64,000 bases of DNA from Lineolata rhizophorae (lineage: Eukaryota; Ascomycota; Dothideomycetes; Lineolatales; Lineolataceae). Below the pieces are notes generated by a model. It worked only from the letters and a program-made list of their open reading frames with translations, made no database searches and was not told the DNA's origin. The DNA lies in the NCBI GenBank assembly GCA_010093515.1, contig MU001678.1:1-64000 (forward strand), in the 5' to 3' direction. Both the position numbers and the translations under genes were made by a program. Shown here piece after piece: positions 53,900 to 64,000 of this stretch. How positions within the stretch are numbered: position 1 is the stretch's first letter; each line of letters opens with the position of its first letter.

Positions 53900-55480
53900 C
53901 CCATCCTTTTTTTTTTTTTTTTGCTGATCGCTTGCCTGCGCTTCCTTTTTGTTTTGCTTACGGCGTTTGGGAGGAAGGCATCAAGGGGCTTTGAGTCGGA
54001 CATGGAGTTGGTTCTTTTTTCGTCTCACGGATTAAAAAATCTTCGTTGTATCCCAGACCTGTTCTTCTGATACTCCGATTCTAGTCTTATTGCTTAGTTG
54101 GTGGGCCCGGTGACCGAAATTCCGGCAGCTGTACAGCACATACATTGTGTCCCGCTGTTAGGCTTTGCCTTCGGAATCGCCACCCGTTTTCTTGTCTCCC
54201 ACATCGCTCGCGACTCTCTTGGTTCTTTTGCGTTGGCCTCGCCTCAAGCGACGGACTCCTCTCGGTCGTACAATGCTGCTCCTGTTCTAGAAGTGCTTCT
54301 CAGTTATTCGTGCTTGTTCGTTTGCTCGTTGTTGCGTTCAGCGCTCCTTTCACTTTTCGTCTCGTCTGTGGCTGTTTCGCATCTTCAGAGGAAGGCCCGC
54401 CAGTATAGTATATCGGCGGCTCGCGGCGCCCGGCCCTCTTGGACAGTGTCTGCCTGCTCTGGCCTTTTTCGTGCGTATTGGAGCTGGAAGGGCTCAATTG
54501 AGATGGCAGTTGGCGCTGTAGATTAGCAGCTAGATGGAACGCGATGCCTTGCTTGTTTATGATGCTTGGTACTGCTGCTGCCTGCTGTGAGGGTTGCTCT
54601 TTCCGGATACGTGAAACATGGCCCCGGTGACAGCTGGAGGTTGATATATTGCGTCTGATACCGCTGTAAGTGGCCATAAGGTATGGCCCATGCCAATTCC
54701 TGTCTTGTTAGTATTTGCCTTCTGCAGTAGTGGGCATTGTATTGTATTCCCCTGACGTGATGATGCACAAATGCGCAGCGATTGCTGCTTCGTATGGTAG
54801 GCACGGTCCGCACGATCCGAAATAGGACTAATGCACAGGGTCTTTCCGGTTCTATCAACACTATATACCATGCCCACCATCAGTAAGGGAAGGCACGCGG
54901 CAGCATGCAAAACTGAAAACTCAGAATCCTATAAATATAGAAAGAGCTACTGTAGATGAATCAACTGCTTTTTGTCTTCAATAGTAAAATCTATAAGGTG
55001 AGGCAGGTGCGAATCCCTTATGCGGAAGGCACGCCACGAGGCGCACTACTCAGGGCCCCACCGACGCGTCTCCTTCGCCGGGAGTAAGCGAGCACCTTCC
55101 GCAGGCGCGTTTCCGCGTCAAAGTGGGTGACGGCATTACGGACTGCCCGGCACATCTTTCTTTCCACACCGGCGTGCGCACACAACTTCTCTCTCGCCAC
55201 GCACAGAGCTGGTTTATGCAACTTCGCGCAGCCCTTCAATTCTCTGCGTGAAACGCGTCTTTTCTCCTTGCGCTATCAAGCATCAACTAGCTTCGCAGCT
55301 CCATCACCGTTCTCATCTCATTCCCTCCACCGTCATTCTCGTGCCTTCTTCCCCTCTTCGAGGGCGCGCACACCTCTAATCTATACCGTCTCGTCAAAAT
55401 CGTTACGTCTTCTCTCTTTCATACGTTGGCCTGAAGTACATTGACACCTTCACCGGTCGCTCTCGGGCGGCGTCTCCGTC
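53633..55480. other. Intergenic 1.85 kb with long poly-T, SEN1 promoter
   Basis: Starts with the flippase 3' flank, which contains T9 at 53688-53696, then an unbroken T47 at 53850-53896 and T16 at 53907-53922. The remainder is moderately AT-rich with short frames only and includes the SEN1 promoter, pyrimidine-rich from about 55,230. No tRNA or other RNA gene recognised. Confidence 0.5.
53850..53896. repeat. Homopolymer, 47 T
   Basis: Forty-seven consecutive T, followed by a short spacer and T16 (53907-53922), about 220 bp after the flippase stop codon. No target-site duplication or A-tailed element body could be made out beside it. Lengths this great are error-prone in assembly. Confidence 0.85.
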
Positions 55481-58400
55481 ATGGAGCTCCCTCAGAAGCT
55501 TGAGTAAGTTCAGACTGCGCAGCATCCTGCGAAGCGATAGACGCTAATTGCTGGGCGCGCATCTAGGAAATTGAGGTCGCTCGAGACGGACCTCCACCTC
55601 TTCTGCCCGCGTCAGGGTTCCGAGGATCAGAGTTGCTATTTTGTCGAGGACATCGCCGACGGCAACCTCAAAGATGAGAACAGCGCTCAGCGCGCCCAAC
55701 GCGAGGCGAAGATCCATGAGGCTGATGAGCGCTGCGAGCTGGTCCTTGACTGCATGGCGATTTTGGCCTTTCACGCCGACGACGCTTCTGAGTATCAGCA
55801 TTGGCTGAAGAAGCGCATCGAGGATCAAATGCAGTCTTGCGATGTTTGCGTGCGCGTCTACCACCGCTCTCGCGAGGTGCTCCGCAACAGGCTCGTGGCA
55901 GACTTTGACGAAGAAGACGTCGCTACCTTTATGGAGACTGTGGACCGGTTCAACTACGAGCGCATTGTGCGCGGTCTGGATTCGGCGACGAAGACCTTGA
56001 CCAACCTTCCCGAGAAATCTCGCACCTTGAGGTCTCTCAAGAGCGATGAGATCTTCGCCTTCTTCGAAGCTCTGAGCTGTGAGCCTTTCTTGCGCGATGA
56101 GGCGACAGTGAAAGCTCATTTCGATGCTCCTTTCGAACTTGTTCAAACCCGGAAGCCCCTAAAGATTCGCAACTACCCTCCAGCGGTTGAATATTTCATC
56201 TTCAGCACCAATGAGCTACGCAACACATGGGCTCTCCAGCATCTACAAAGCGTCGACCGAGACATCTTGAGCGCCGAGTTCGAGAACGGTATGCGATGGC
56301 CACTTTCCCACGCGATGAAGCGGGTGCAGATGGAGAACCTGGACACCTCATTCCTTCCTCGATTCTGGGTCGGCCTTAGGCTTATTGTCGACAAGTTGAG
56401 TGCCGACCTCATCACGCATTCTCTTCGTGGTATGGACGTCGACCCCTACAAGCTCACGTTGGAGCATTTGCACCTCGACTTCCAGGGTTTCGAGAACCTC
56501 GTCGCCACTTTGCAACAGTTAGTCGAGAAGACTCCTCGTCAGTACTGGGATTCGATGGGCGCTATTTCGCCCACTGTCATCATTCAACAGTTTTGTCACA
56601 GCCCCTCGCTGGGTCGCGCTCTTATGAGCATGACGGAAGATGAGACTTCTCCCGAATTTACGAGGGTCAAGGACCTCTTCGCTTGGACACGTCCCTTTCT
56701 CCACTCTATCGCCCCTTCGAATCTCTCTCCCGCTTGTCGAATCCTCGCAGGCCAACTTCTAGGCGCTCTTCAAAGCCCAAAATTCCCTCAAGTGGCCCGC
56801 TCTTTCTGCAAAATTCTTGGTCTGGAACACATCGACAATACGCTCCGTCGACTCTCGGCGAGAAGCGACGTTGACTCGTGGGTCGGAGCCGCCACAGTTG
56901 CCGAGGTCATCGACGTTGTGAAGGAGCATGTTGGCAGCATCATCGCCGACATAAAGCTTGTCCACACGGAGAAAAAGCATAATCAAGCCGCTAGTCAGCT
57001 CGCTCTTGCGGTCATGCGGCATGCGTTCGGGCTCGATTACGTTGCTTTGTCGATTCACAATACTTTGCTTAAAAACAAGAAGCAAGTCGAGCAACCAACC
57101 GACGCACTCTCATCGTCTCTCTGGGACATCACTACTTCAACCATTTCCGCAGGCAACGTGGCGCTTGGGTTGAATACCCTTAGTGGCTGGCAACAAGTTG
57201 TCAGCGTTGAAAAGTTCGAGTCTACGGGTGGCTTGCCTCTCACTACGGCGATGAGACGCTTTAACGATACTCTTGACAAGGTTTCGGGGTTCATCACGCA
57301 AGTCATTGAGAGTCTAGCGGACATCCCACCTGCAACTATCGAAGCAACCCTTGCTGAGAGGGCTAACGCTACTTTGATTGTGGTGCCTCTTTTCTCATAC
57401 AATTCAGACACTCGGCAGTCGGTGATCGAGCTTTTCAAATCGGTTAGCTCGCAGGGCGGTCGGCATGAAGCCATCGCGCATCTCTTGACGTCGAAATATG
57501 TCAGCATCCTCGGAGCAGTTTTGCAAACGGTCAAACTGGCATGGCACAAGAAGACCTTTGCGCCGATGCCTTCATCCATCAAGCTTCTCAAGGACATTGT
57601 CGACATCATGTGCAATTCGCAGGACGGCATCCTACGTTCCCGAAAGCTCACTGACGAGGAGGGGAAGACTTCCGAGGAATTCTGGCAGATGCAGTGGCGC
57701 CTTTTGGCTGTTATTTTCGACAAGACCGAAGAATGGTCCAACAGCCAGCACAAGGAAGATATGATGGAGTTCTGCAGGGACACGATGGAGTTCGCGGATT
57801 ACCTCTTCGACCAGCATGCCGTGTTTGCCTCTGCCTTGGCTGATGTCGCCGCCGAAGGAGCGGACAAGAAGGAGATCGGCCGACGACTTATTCACTTCCC
57901 CAAAAGCTGCATTACGAGTGCAGTCCGCTGGTTAAGGCTACGAGATGAGTACCTTTGCGCGAAATCTGTTTCTCTGATCACGGGACTACTTACGAGACTT
58001 CGAGATGCACATTTAGATATTCCGACCCCCGCGCTGCACTTCGTGTGCGATATTATCTCCGGGACGACGAAGTCCAAGTTGAGTGGCCAACAGAAGGCCG
58101 GGCTGCAACGGGCGCTTGGTATTGACGAACCGGACTTCGTGGACGGAAAGAACGACAAGTCGCCATCCGTGGAACAGGATGCCAAGCCGGCCAAACAGAC
58201 CTCCATGGCGGACTGGGTCAAGCAAGGGACGCTTGCACCCACGACAAAACCTGCCCAATCTCAAGCCTCCAAGAGGCTCTCGGATGCCGTTGAAGGTCCA
58301 AAGCCGGCTTCTGGACGCCCTGCGCCCTCGGAGGTCTCCAAGCCTGCTCGCGGCCGCGAGAGCTCGAAGACCCCAGCTCTTCTGCCTGGTACAACCAGGC

Positions 58401-61400
58401 CCCCACCTCCCAAGCTCGACGCGCTAAGCTTCAAACAGCGCCGAGATGCTGAGAAGGAGGCCAAGAAGAAGCGGGATGCTCTCGCGGTCGCACAGGCGAA
58501 GAAGAACATTCCGGGGGCCAGCCAGACCTCCAACGCCGGTCCGGCACTTGCCGGACTGGGCGTGGCTGGCAAGGACCATTCTGCCAAGAGGAGCAGGATG
58601 ATGGTGTCGGACAACGACACCAGCGAGGAGGACGACGACGAGGCCTTGGACCGGGAGTTGTTCGGCATACAGGCCTCAAAGAGGCAGAGGACGGCCTCGG
58701 GGTACCAGAATGTGCGGGCGGAGGCCCAGAGGAACCTCCTGGCCCCGCAGGTCCCGGTGAAGAAGCAGCGCCAAGCTCGGTCCGCGAAGGACATGCGGGC
58801 CCGGCTGGCGCCTGATCTCTCGGGCCTGCACCGCCAAATCCTGGGCTGGGATTATTTCCACCAGGGCGACTTCCCGCCGAATTCGAGGCCCGAAATGTAC
58901 TCCAGGGTCCCGAACTCCTTTCACAACCCTGTGGAGTACCAGCAGACCTTCGGGCCTCTCCTGTTCCTCGAGGCCTGGCAGGGGTTCGTCAAGGCCAGGG
59001 AGGAGAACAACCTCAAGGCCTTCGACATCAAGGTCATCTCGCGTTCCTCGGTGGATGCCTTCTTCGAAGTGGGCACCACAATGACCCACGAGGACAACAA
59101 AGAGGTCATGATATCAGACGGTGATATCGTGCTCTTTTCTGAGTCGGAAAAACCGACGATGACGAAGGAGGCACCTCATTGCTTGGCTCGTGTGGCCCGC
59201 GTCACGAGGAAGAAGAGCCACATGGAGGTTCTTTACAAGGTCCTCCCGGCCACCCCCCTGCTGAGGGCTCTTCACCCGAACATGGTCGTCTTCGGGGCAA
59301 AGGTCCAGTCCATTACTCCCTTGGAGCGGGAGTATGGAGCCCTCCAGGCCCTCCAATACTACGACCTCTGCGCCGAAATTGTTCGGGCGAAACCCTCTCC
59401 GCTGCTGCAGTACAGCGACAGGCAGCTGAGCCCAATCATGGGGGCCTACTCCCTCAACAAAGCACAGGCGAAGGCTGTAAAGTCCGCCTTGGATAATGAC
59501 GCGTTCACGCTTATCCAAGGCCCGCCTGGATCCGGAAAGACGAAGACAATCGTCGCGCTTGTTGGAGCGCTCCTTACGGATCTGCTCAACAGGGAGAAGG
59601 CCGTCATGATCCAGAGGCCTCGTTTTCCGGGTGGCCGTTCATCCCCTCCGTCTCCGCCGCCGCCAAAGAAGCTCCTCGTTTGCGCGCCTAGCAACGCGGC
59701 GGTTGATGAACTCGTCATGCGTTTCAAGGAAGGCATCAAAACGACGACTGGTCTTCACAGGAAGATCAACGTCGTCCGAATTGGACGCAGCGATGCCATC
59801 AACGCGAACATTCGCGATGTCATGCTGGACGAGTTGGTCAACAAGGAGCTTGAGAGGACCACCGGTGGAGCCCACGATGCTCGCGAGAAGACGCAAAAGC
59901 TCATGAAGGAGCATCAGGCCGTTTCGGAGGCCCTGAGGGATGCGAGAGACCGGATGGACCTGGCAGAAGGTGGTAACAGGGAAATCGGCGAGGAGATCGG
60001 GGAATTGAAGAGGAGGAAGGCCGCGTTGAGCACCCAGATCGACAATGCTCGCGACGCCGAGACCACGGCCTGCCGTGATGCGGATATCAGCCGCAAGCGC
60101 GCGCAGCAGAAGATCTTGGATGAAACGCACGTTCTTTGTGCTACGCTGAGCGGTAGCGGTCACGACATGTTCCAGAATCTGAACGTCGACTTCGAAACCG
60201 TGGTCGTGGATGAAGCAGCACAGTGTGTGGAGATGAGCGCTCTTATCCCACTAAAGTACGGCTGTGCGAAATGCATTCTGGTCGGAGATCCGAAACAGCT
60301 CCCGCCTACGGTCTTTTCGAAGGAAGCTGCAAAGTTCCAATACGAACAGTCGCTGTTTGTGAGGATGCAGGGGAATCACCCCAACGACGTCCATCTCCTA
60401 GACACCCAATACCGCATGCACCCGGATATCAGCACCTTCCCTAGTCAGACCTTCTACGACGGTCGGCTCCTTGATGGACCGCGTATGGCGAAGAACCGCA
60501 AGCGTATCTGGCACTGCAATCCTCTCCTCGGCCCGTATCGTTTCTTTGACGTCAAGGGCCAACATCAGTCTACTTCGAAGGGCCATTCCCTCATCAACGT
60601 GGCCGAGGTTCATGTTGCACTCCAACTCTACGACCGGCTCATTCAGGATTTCGGTGCCCATGAGAATTTCTCGGGTAAAATCGGCATAATCACGCCGTAC
60701 AAGAGTCAGTTGCGAGAGTTGAAGAATCGCTTTTCGGCTCGTTACGGGAGAGAGATTTTCGACATAGTGGAGTTCAACACAACGGACGCCTTCCAAGGAC
60801 GTGAGAGCGAGATCATTATCTTCTCGTGCGTGCGTGCCTCTCCAGCTGGTGGCATCGGTTTCCTGCAGGACATTCGCCGTATGAACGTTGGTCTCACTCG
60901 CGCCAAGTCCTCCCTGTTGGTCCTCGGCAACTCTCAATCGCTCGTTCGTGGAGATTACTGGCGCAAACTCGTTGAGAACTCCAAGACGCGCAACTGCTAC
61001 ACCTCTGGCAACCTCATGAACTTACTATCTCAAAAGTCCGTGATTCCTGACGAACTACTACCTCGCTCCGATGAGGATGTCGAAATGCGCAGCCGCACCA
61101 ATTCGACCGCGACGCCGCCTGGAGATAAGAGCGCAGCGTCTAGTGGCAAGTCGAGTGCTCGTAATTCGTCACCTAAGAAGTCTCCCGGTCTTGGAGCGTC
61201 GAGCTCATCTGGTCCTGGTGCGAAGAATTCTTCACCGCCCACCTCTGGACTATCGAAGGAATCTCCTACTTCTGGACCATCGAGGAAGCGGTCTACGTCG
61301 GAAATGCTCGCGGCATCTGATGAAGACGTCGTAATGAAGGATGGCTCCTCCCCGGCAGGGTCTGCGCCGGGATCGGAACCTGATCCGAAGCGTCGTAAGT

Positions 61401-61588
61401 CGATAGATTCGTCGAAAGCAGCATCGTCGGCAGAAACGAGCCCTAAAATGGAGAGCTCGCCGTCGGATGAAGCTCAGAGCCCGCAGGATACAGCACAACC
61501 ACCAAAGCGCCCTCTTAAGAAGAGGAAAAAGTCTAGCTGCTTTATCGACAACAGCATTGCGAACAAGGCTCGACTGGGCCGTCGTTGA
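55481..61588 (+). CDS. Sen1 RNA/DNA helicase
   Basis: Nuclear superfamily 1 (Upf1-like) helicase that terminates RNA polymerase II on short noncoding transcripts and resolves R-loops. Exon 1 is 55481-55503 (MELPQKL plus 2 nt), exon 2 is 55567-61588; intron 63 nt; 2014 aa, close to the usual fungal length. Residues about 1-830 are the Sen1 N-terminal HEAT-like domain. A Lys/Ala/Pro-rich linker (about 880-1090) follows. The helicase core starts near 1300: Walker A GPPGSGKT at 1326-1333, DEAAQ at 1556-1560, GDPKQLPPT, QYRMHP, and TDAFQGRE in motif V. A Ser/Pro-rich tail ends in a basic putative NLS (KRPLKKRKKSS). Codon choice is mixed; a block around 58,600-59,480 uses AGG for Arg more often than the rest. 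The 3' end is duplicated just downstream in decayed form. Confidence 0.95.
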
Positions 61589-61870
61589 TTGGAAATGGGA
61601 TGTCGTGTTTTCCTATCGATTCAAGTGGGATGAACACTTAGCCTTGGATGGCTATCACAAATGGAACGATTGATGGCAAGTGGATATCTTATCGAAGCGC
61701 CTTCTCGAGAAGAAGTCTCGCCTCTTATCGACAGCAGCATCGCAAACAGGGCTCGATTCGGTCTTTGTCGATGGACAGGTGGAATGTTGTTTTTTCCAGT
61801 CGACTCAATGGGGACGAACAGCTATCCTTCCACGGCTATCACAAATAGAGCAGTTGATGGCAAGTAGATG
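61503..61870 (+). repeat. Diverged tandem duplication of the SEN1 3' end
   Basis: Two units of about 184 bp. Unit A (about 61503-61686) includes the last 28 codons and the stop of SEN1 plus about 100 bp beyond. Unit B (about 61693-61870) follows directly. Shared words keep a constant offset of 183-184 bp: ggctatcacaaat at 61650 and 61834, gatggcaag at 61672 and 61856, and the atcgaca...gcat...gc.aaca...gctcga block at 61544 and 61727. Unit B still reads LIDSSIANRARFG against FIDNSIANKARLG in SEN1, in a frame not connected to the gene. Confidence 0.8.
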
Positions 61871-62764
61871 TTTTTTTCTTGTTGATGATTCATGTACAGT
61901 TCATGGCAAGGTTTCTTTCATGTTTTTTCTTCACTCAGTGGATTCAGATACCCAAGCATAACGGGCGTAATGTCTTTCAGCGGTCGACGAAAGAGTCAGG
62001 AAAGCAGAACAGTCAGTCCAGTTGCCCCCGGGCAGGTCACCGTGGTGGTTTCTCTCATCGAAGGACGTCATTAGCAAAGGGCAAGATGGTGAGCTCTGCC
62101 CATTCAGTTGATTAACGATTCTCTTGTGCCTACGGGCGGTTTTCCTTTTTCTCTCAAGATCTGCATTTTGCATGGAGTCGGCGGAAACATACTACCGTTG
62201 CTGGCAGGGACGCACGGTATAGCGCCATCATGCGTGCACACGGATGAAGTTGGGTCTAACCAAAATTCCCTTGAATAAGAAATGGGCGTTGTTAGAATTG
62301 CTTTTTTTTTCTTTTTTTTCTTTTTTTTTTTGCTTTTACTGGTTAGGTAGAACGGCTCAAATGCCAAAGGCTCAGAAGCCAATCGAAAGTGGTTTAAGGT
62401 TCATGATCCAGAAGCACATGTACGTGATGTATTATCCGCCGTGCGAATAGTGAACTCCTAGAGAATAAGGCCTTGTGCGTAAGGGAAACGGAGTGCTTCG
62501 CTGAAGCTGGGGGACCTCGGGATCTCACCGGGGACTCCCGTTCCGAGAATCCCCGACTGTCGCTGGCCCCTCGGTCTGACGCACTAACGGCTCTTGGGCC
62601 TGTTGACAGGAGCTTCCAGATGCTCTCCCCCATAAAAGCCATCAATTGCGGCAGCAGTCTGCGAGACCAGGGCCACGGTGAAGCTTATTGCTGCCTCCCG
62701 TGACCACCCTAGACCCTCGCGCGCCCAATTGCCCCGATTCTCCACTCTGCACCCTGCCTAAGAC
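61589..62764. other. Intergenic 1.2 kb, SEN1 to fumarase
   Basis: Begins with the second unit of the SEN1 tail duplication (to about 61870). A pyrimidine-rich tract with T-runs lies at 62301-62338. Otherwise short frames only, with no gene recognised. The right end is the fumarase promoter. Confidence 0.5.
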
Positions 62765-64000
62765 ATGCTCCGTTGCATCGCGCCGGCCGCCGGCAAGTTT
62801 CGGCCAGCCGAGGCCGCTCTTCGACCTCTGGCACATGCTTCGCGACAGCCATCGTCATGCGTCCCCGCCCATCGTCCGTACAGCTCCACGGGCCCCTCAA
62901 CTACAAACTTCAACGACTTTCCTCGAGCTACGCAAACTCCGCGCCGCCCAACTGCCCACAACCCAACCCGCAATCACGCTCGAGCATTTACTAGCACAAC
63001 CGTCAAGATGGCGTCTACGCGTGTAGAAACGGATGCGTTCGGTGAGATCCAGGTGCCTTCGGACAAGTACTGGGGTGCACAAACACAACGGTCCCTGGGG
63101 AACTTTGACATCAATCAACCCCAGGATCGCATGCCGCCTCCCATTGTCAAGGCATTCGGAATCCTCAAGGGCGCTGCGGCAACCGTAAACATGAAGTATG
63201 GGCTGGGTAAGGACTGAGATCTTCCATCTGTTAGTAGCGAGAGTTTAATAGCAGGCAGACCCGAAGATTGGCCAGGCCATCCAGCAAGCCGCGGAAGAGG
63301 TCGCTTCGTTAAAGCTGGTTGACCACTTCCCCCTGGTCGTTTGGCAGACTGGGTCCGGGACCCAGTCAAACATGAACGCCAACGAAGTCATTTCGAACCG
63401 TGCAATTGAGATTCTCGGCGGTACGATGGGCTCCAAGAAGCCTGTGCACCCGAACGACCATGTCAATATGTCGGCCTCCTCCAACGACACGTTTCCTACC
63501 GTTATGCACATTGCCGCCGTCCTCGAGCTCTCGGAACATCTGCTCCCGACGTTGATTAGTTTGCGCGACGCATTGAAGGCAAAAAGCCAGCAGTTCGAGA
63601 ATCTTATCAAGATCGGGAGGACTCATCTGCAAGACGCCACTCCCCTTACACTTGGGCAGGAATTCTCGGGATATGTGACTCAGTTGGACTTTGGGATTGA
63701 GCGGGTTGGCTCGGCTCTTCCGCGCCTCAAGATGCTTGCTCAAGGTGGTACTGCAGTTGGCACTGGCATAAACACGTTCAAGGGTTTTGCAGAGGGGATT
63801 GCCGAGGAGGTTAGCAAGATGACAGGTCATGACTTCGTCACCGCACCCAATAAGTTTGAGGCCCTGGCCGCACATGACGCCATCGTCGAGGCTTCGGGTC
63901 AGCTCAACACTCTTGCCACATCCCTTTTCAAGATCGCGCAAGACATTCGGTTCCTTGGCTCCGGCCCTCGCTGCGGCCTCGGCGAGCTCAAGCTTCCAGA
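62765..64000 (+). CDS. Fumarate hydratase, class II (partial, runs off right edge)
   Basis: TCA-cycle enzyme, reversible hydration of fumarate to malate. Exon 1 is 62765-63206, exon 2 begins 63259 and continues past the window; intron 52 nt. The first 80 residues look like a mitochondrial targeting sequence ([20 protein letters not shown], basic and Ser-rich). The mature part starts near the second in-frame Met at 63008 ([17 protein letters not shown]). Visible family blocks: [54 protein letters not shown] and [11 protein letters not shown]. The class II signature (GSSxMPxKxN) and C-terminal domain should lie beyond 64000. Two in-frame starts would allow mitochondrial and cytosolic forms, as in other eukaryotes; this is inference. 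Confidence 0.94.

Noticed and set aside
55005-55020. Second tRNA-like word (GGTGCGAATCC)
   Set aside because: The flanking bases do not pair as a T stem and no A box is present.

Overview
The window is nuclear DNA of a filamentous ascomycete (Pezizomycotina, most likely a GC-rich Sordariomycete; genus not assignable by eye). Evidence: short GT-AG introns (about 55-220 nt) with CTAAC-like branch points, large intergenic spaces, strongly C/G-ending codons in several genes, and recognisable fungal-specific families (Ctr copper transporter, Spa2, Boi, DUF6594, LaeA-like methyltransferase). I recognise 16 protein-coding genes. Gene models were built by eye from reading frames, conserved family motifs and splice sites that keep frame; none was checked by alignment.

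Layout: 1.2-6.7 kb, a divergent copper-uptake pair (Ctr transporter on minus, FRE-type metalloreductase on plus) sharing a 2 kb intergenic region. 8.3-9.6 kb, an AIF/FSP1-like FAD oxidoreductase. 12.4-14.1 kb, an NCS1 purine-cytosine permease, convergent with SPA2 (14.9-18.8 kb, minus; a 30-N assembly gap lies in its last intron). 20.7-22.5 kb, an ING/Yng2-type PHD protein (minus), divergent over 389 bp from UTP11 (22.9-23.8 kb). 23.9-24.8 kb, a short-chain dehydrogenase (minus), divergent from CMC1 (25.7-26.3 kb). 26.3-34.3 kb is a gene-poor, lower-GC island with an intact eight-exon methyltransferase converging on an intact five-exon DUF6594 membrane protein, then 3.4 kb of unrecognised DNA with a 27-bp minisatellite. 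34.3-37.5 kb, a MIZ/SP-RING zinc-finger protein (minus), facing a Boi-type SH3-SAM-PH protein (41.0-44.5 kb) across 3.5 kb. 48.9-53.6 kb, a Dnf-type P4-ATPase flippase. 55.5-61.6 kb, Sen1 helicase, whose 3' end has been tandemly duplicated and has decayed. 62.8 kb to the right edge, fumarase (truncated by the window).

How they work together: most genes are conserved housekeeping functions (mRNA 3'-end processing, small-subunit rRNA processing, histone acetylation, TCA cycle, cytochrome-oxidase assembly). Two themes stand out. One is copper: a reductase and a transporter side by side, plus Cmc1 for cytochrome-oxidase assembly further on. The other is polarised tip growth: Spa2, a Boi protein and a Dnf flippase all act at growth sites, though they are not adjacent and no joint regulation is evident. 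The parts least explained by known biology are the methyltransferase/DUF6594 island, the Met- and Cys-rich additions to the metalloreductase, and the duplicated SEN1 tail. No tRNA, rRNA, CRISPR array or intact transposon was recognised.
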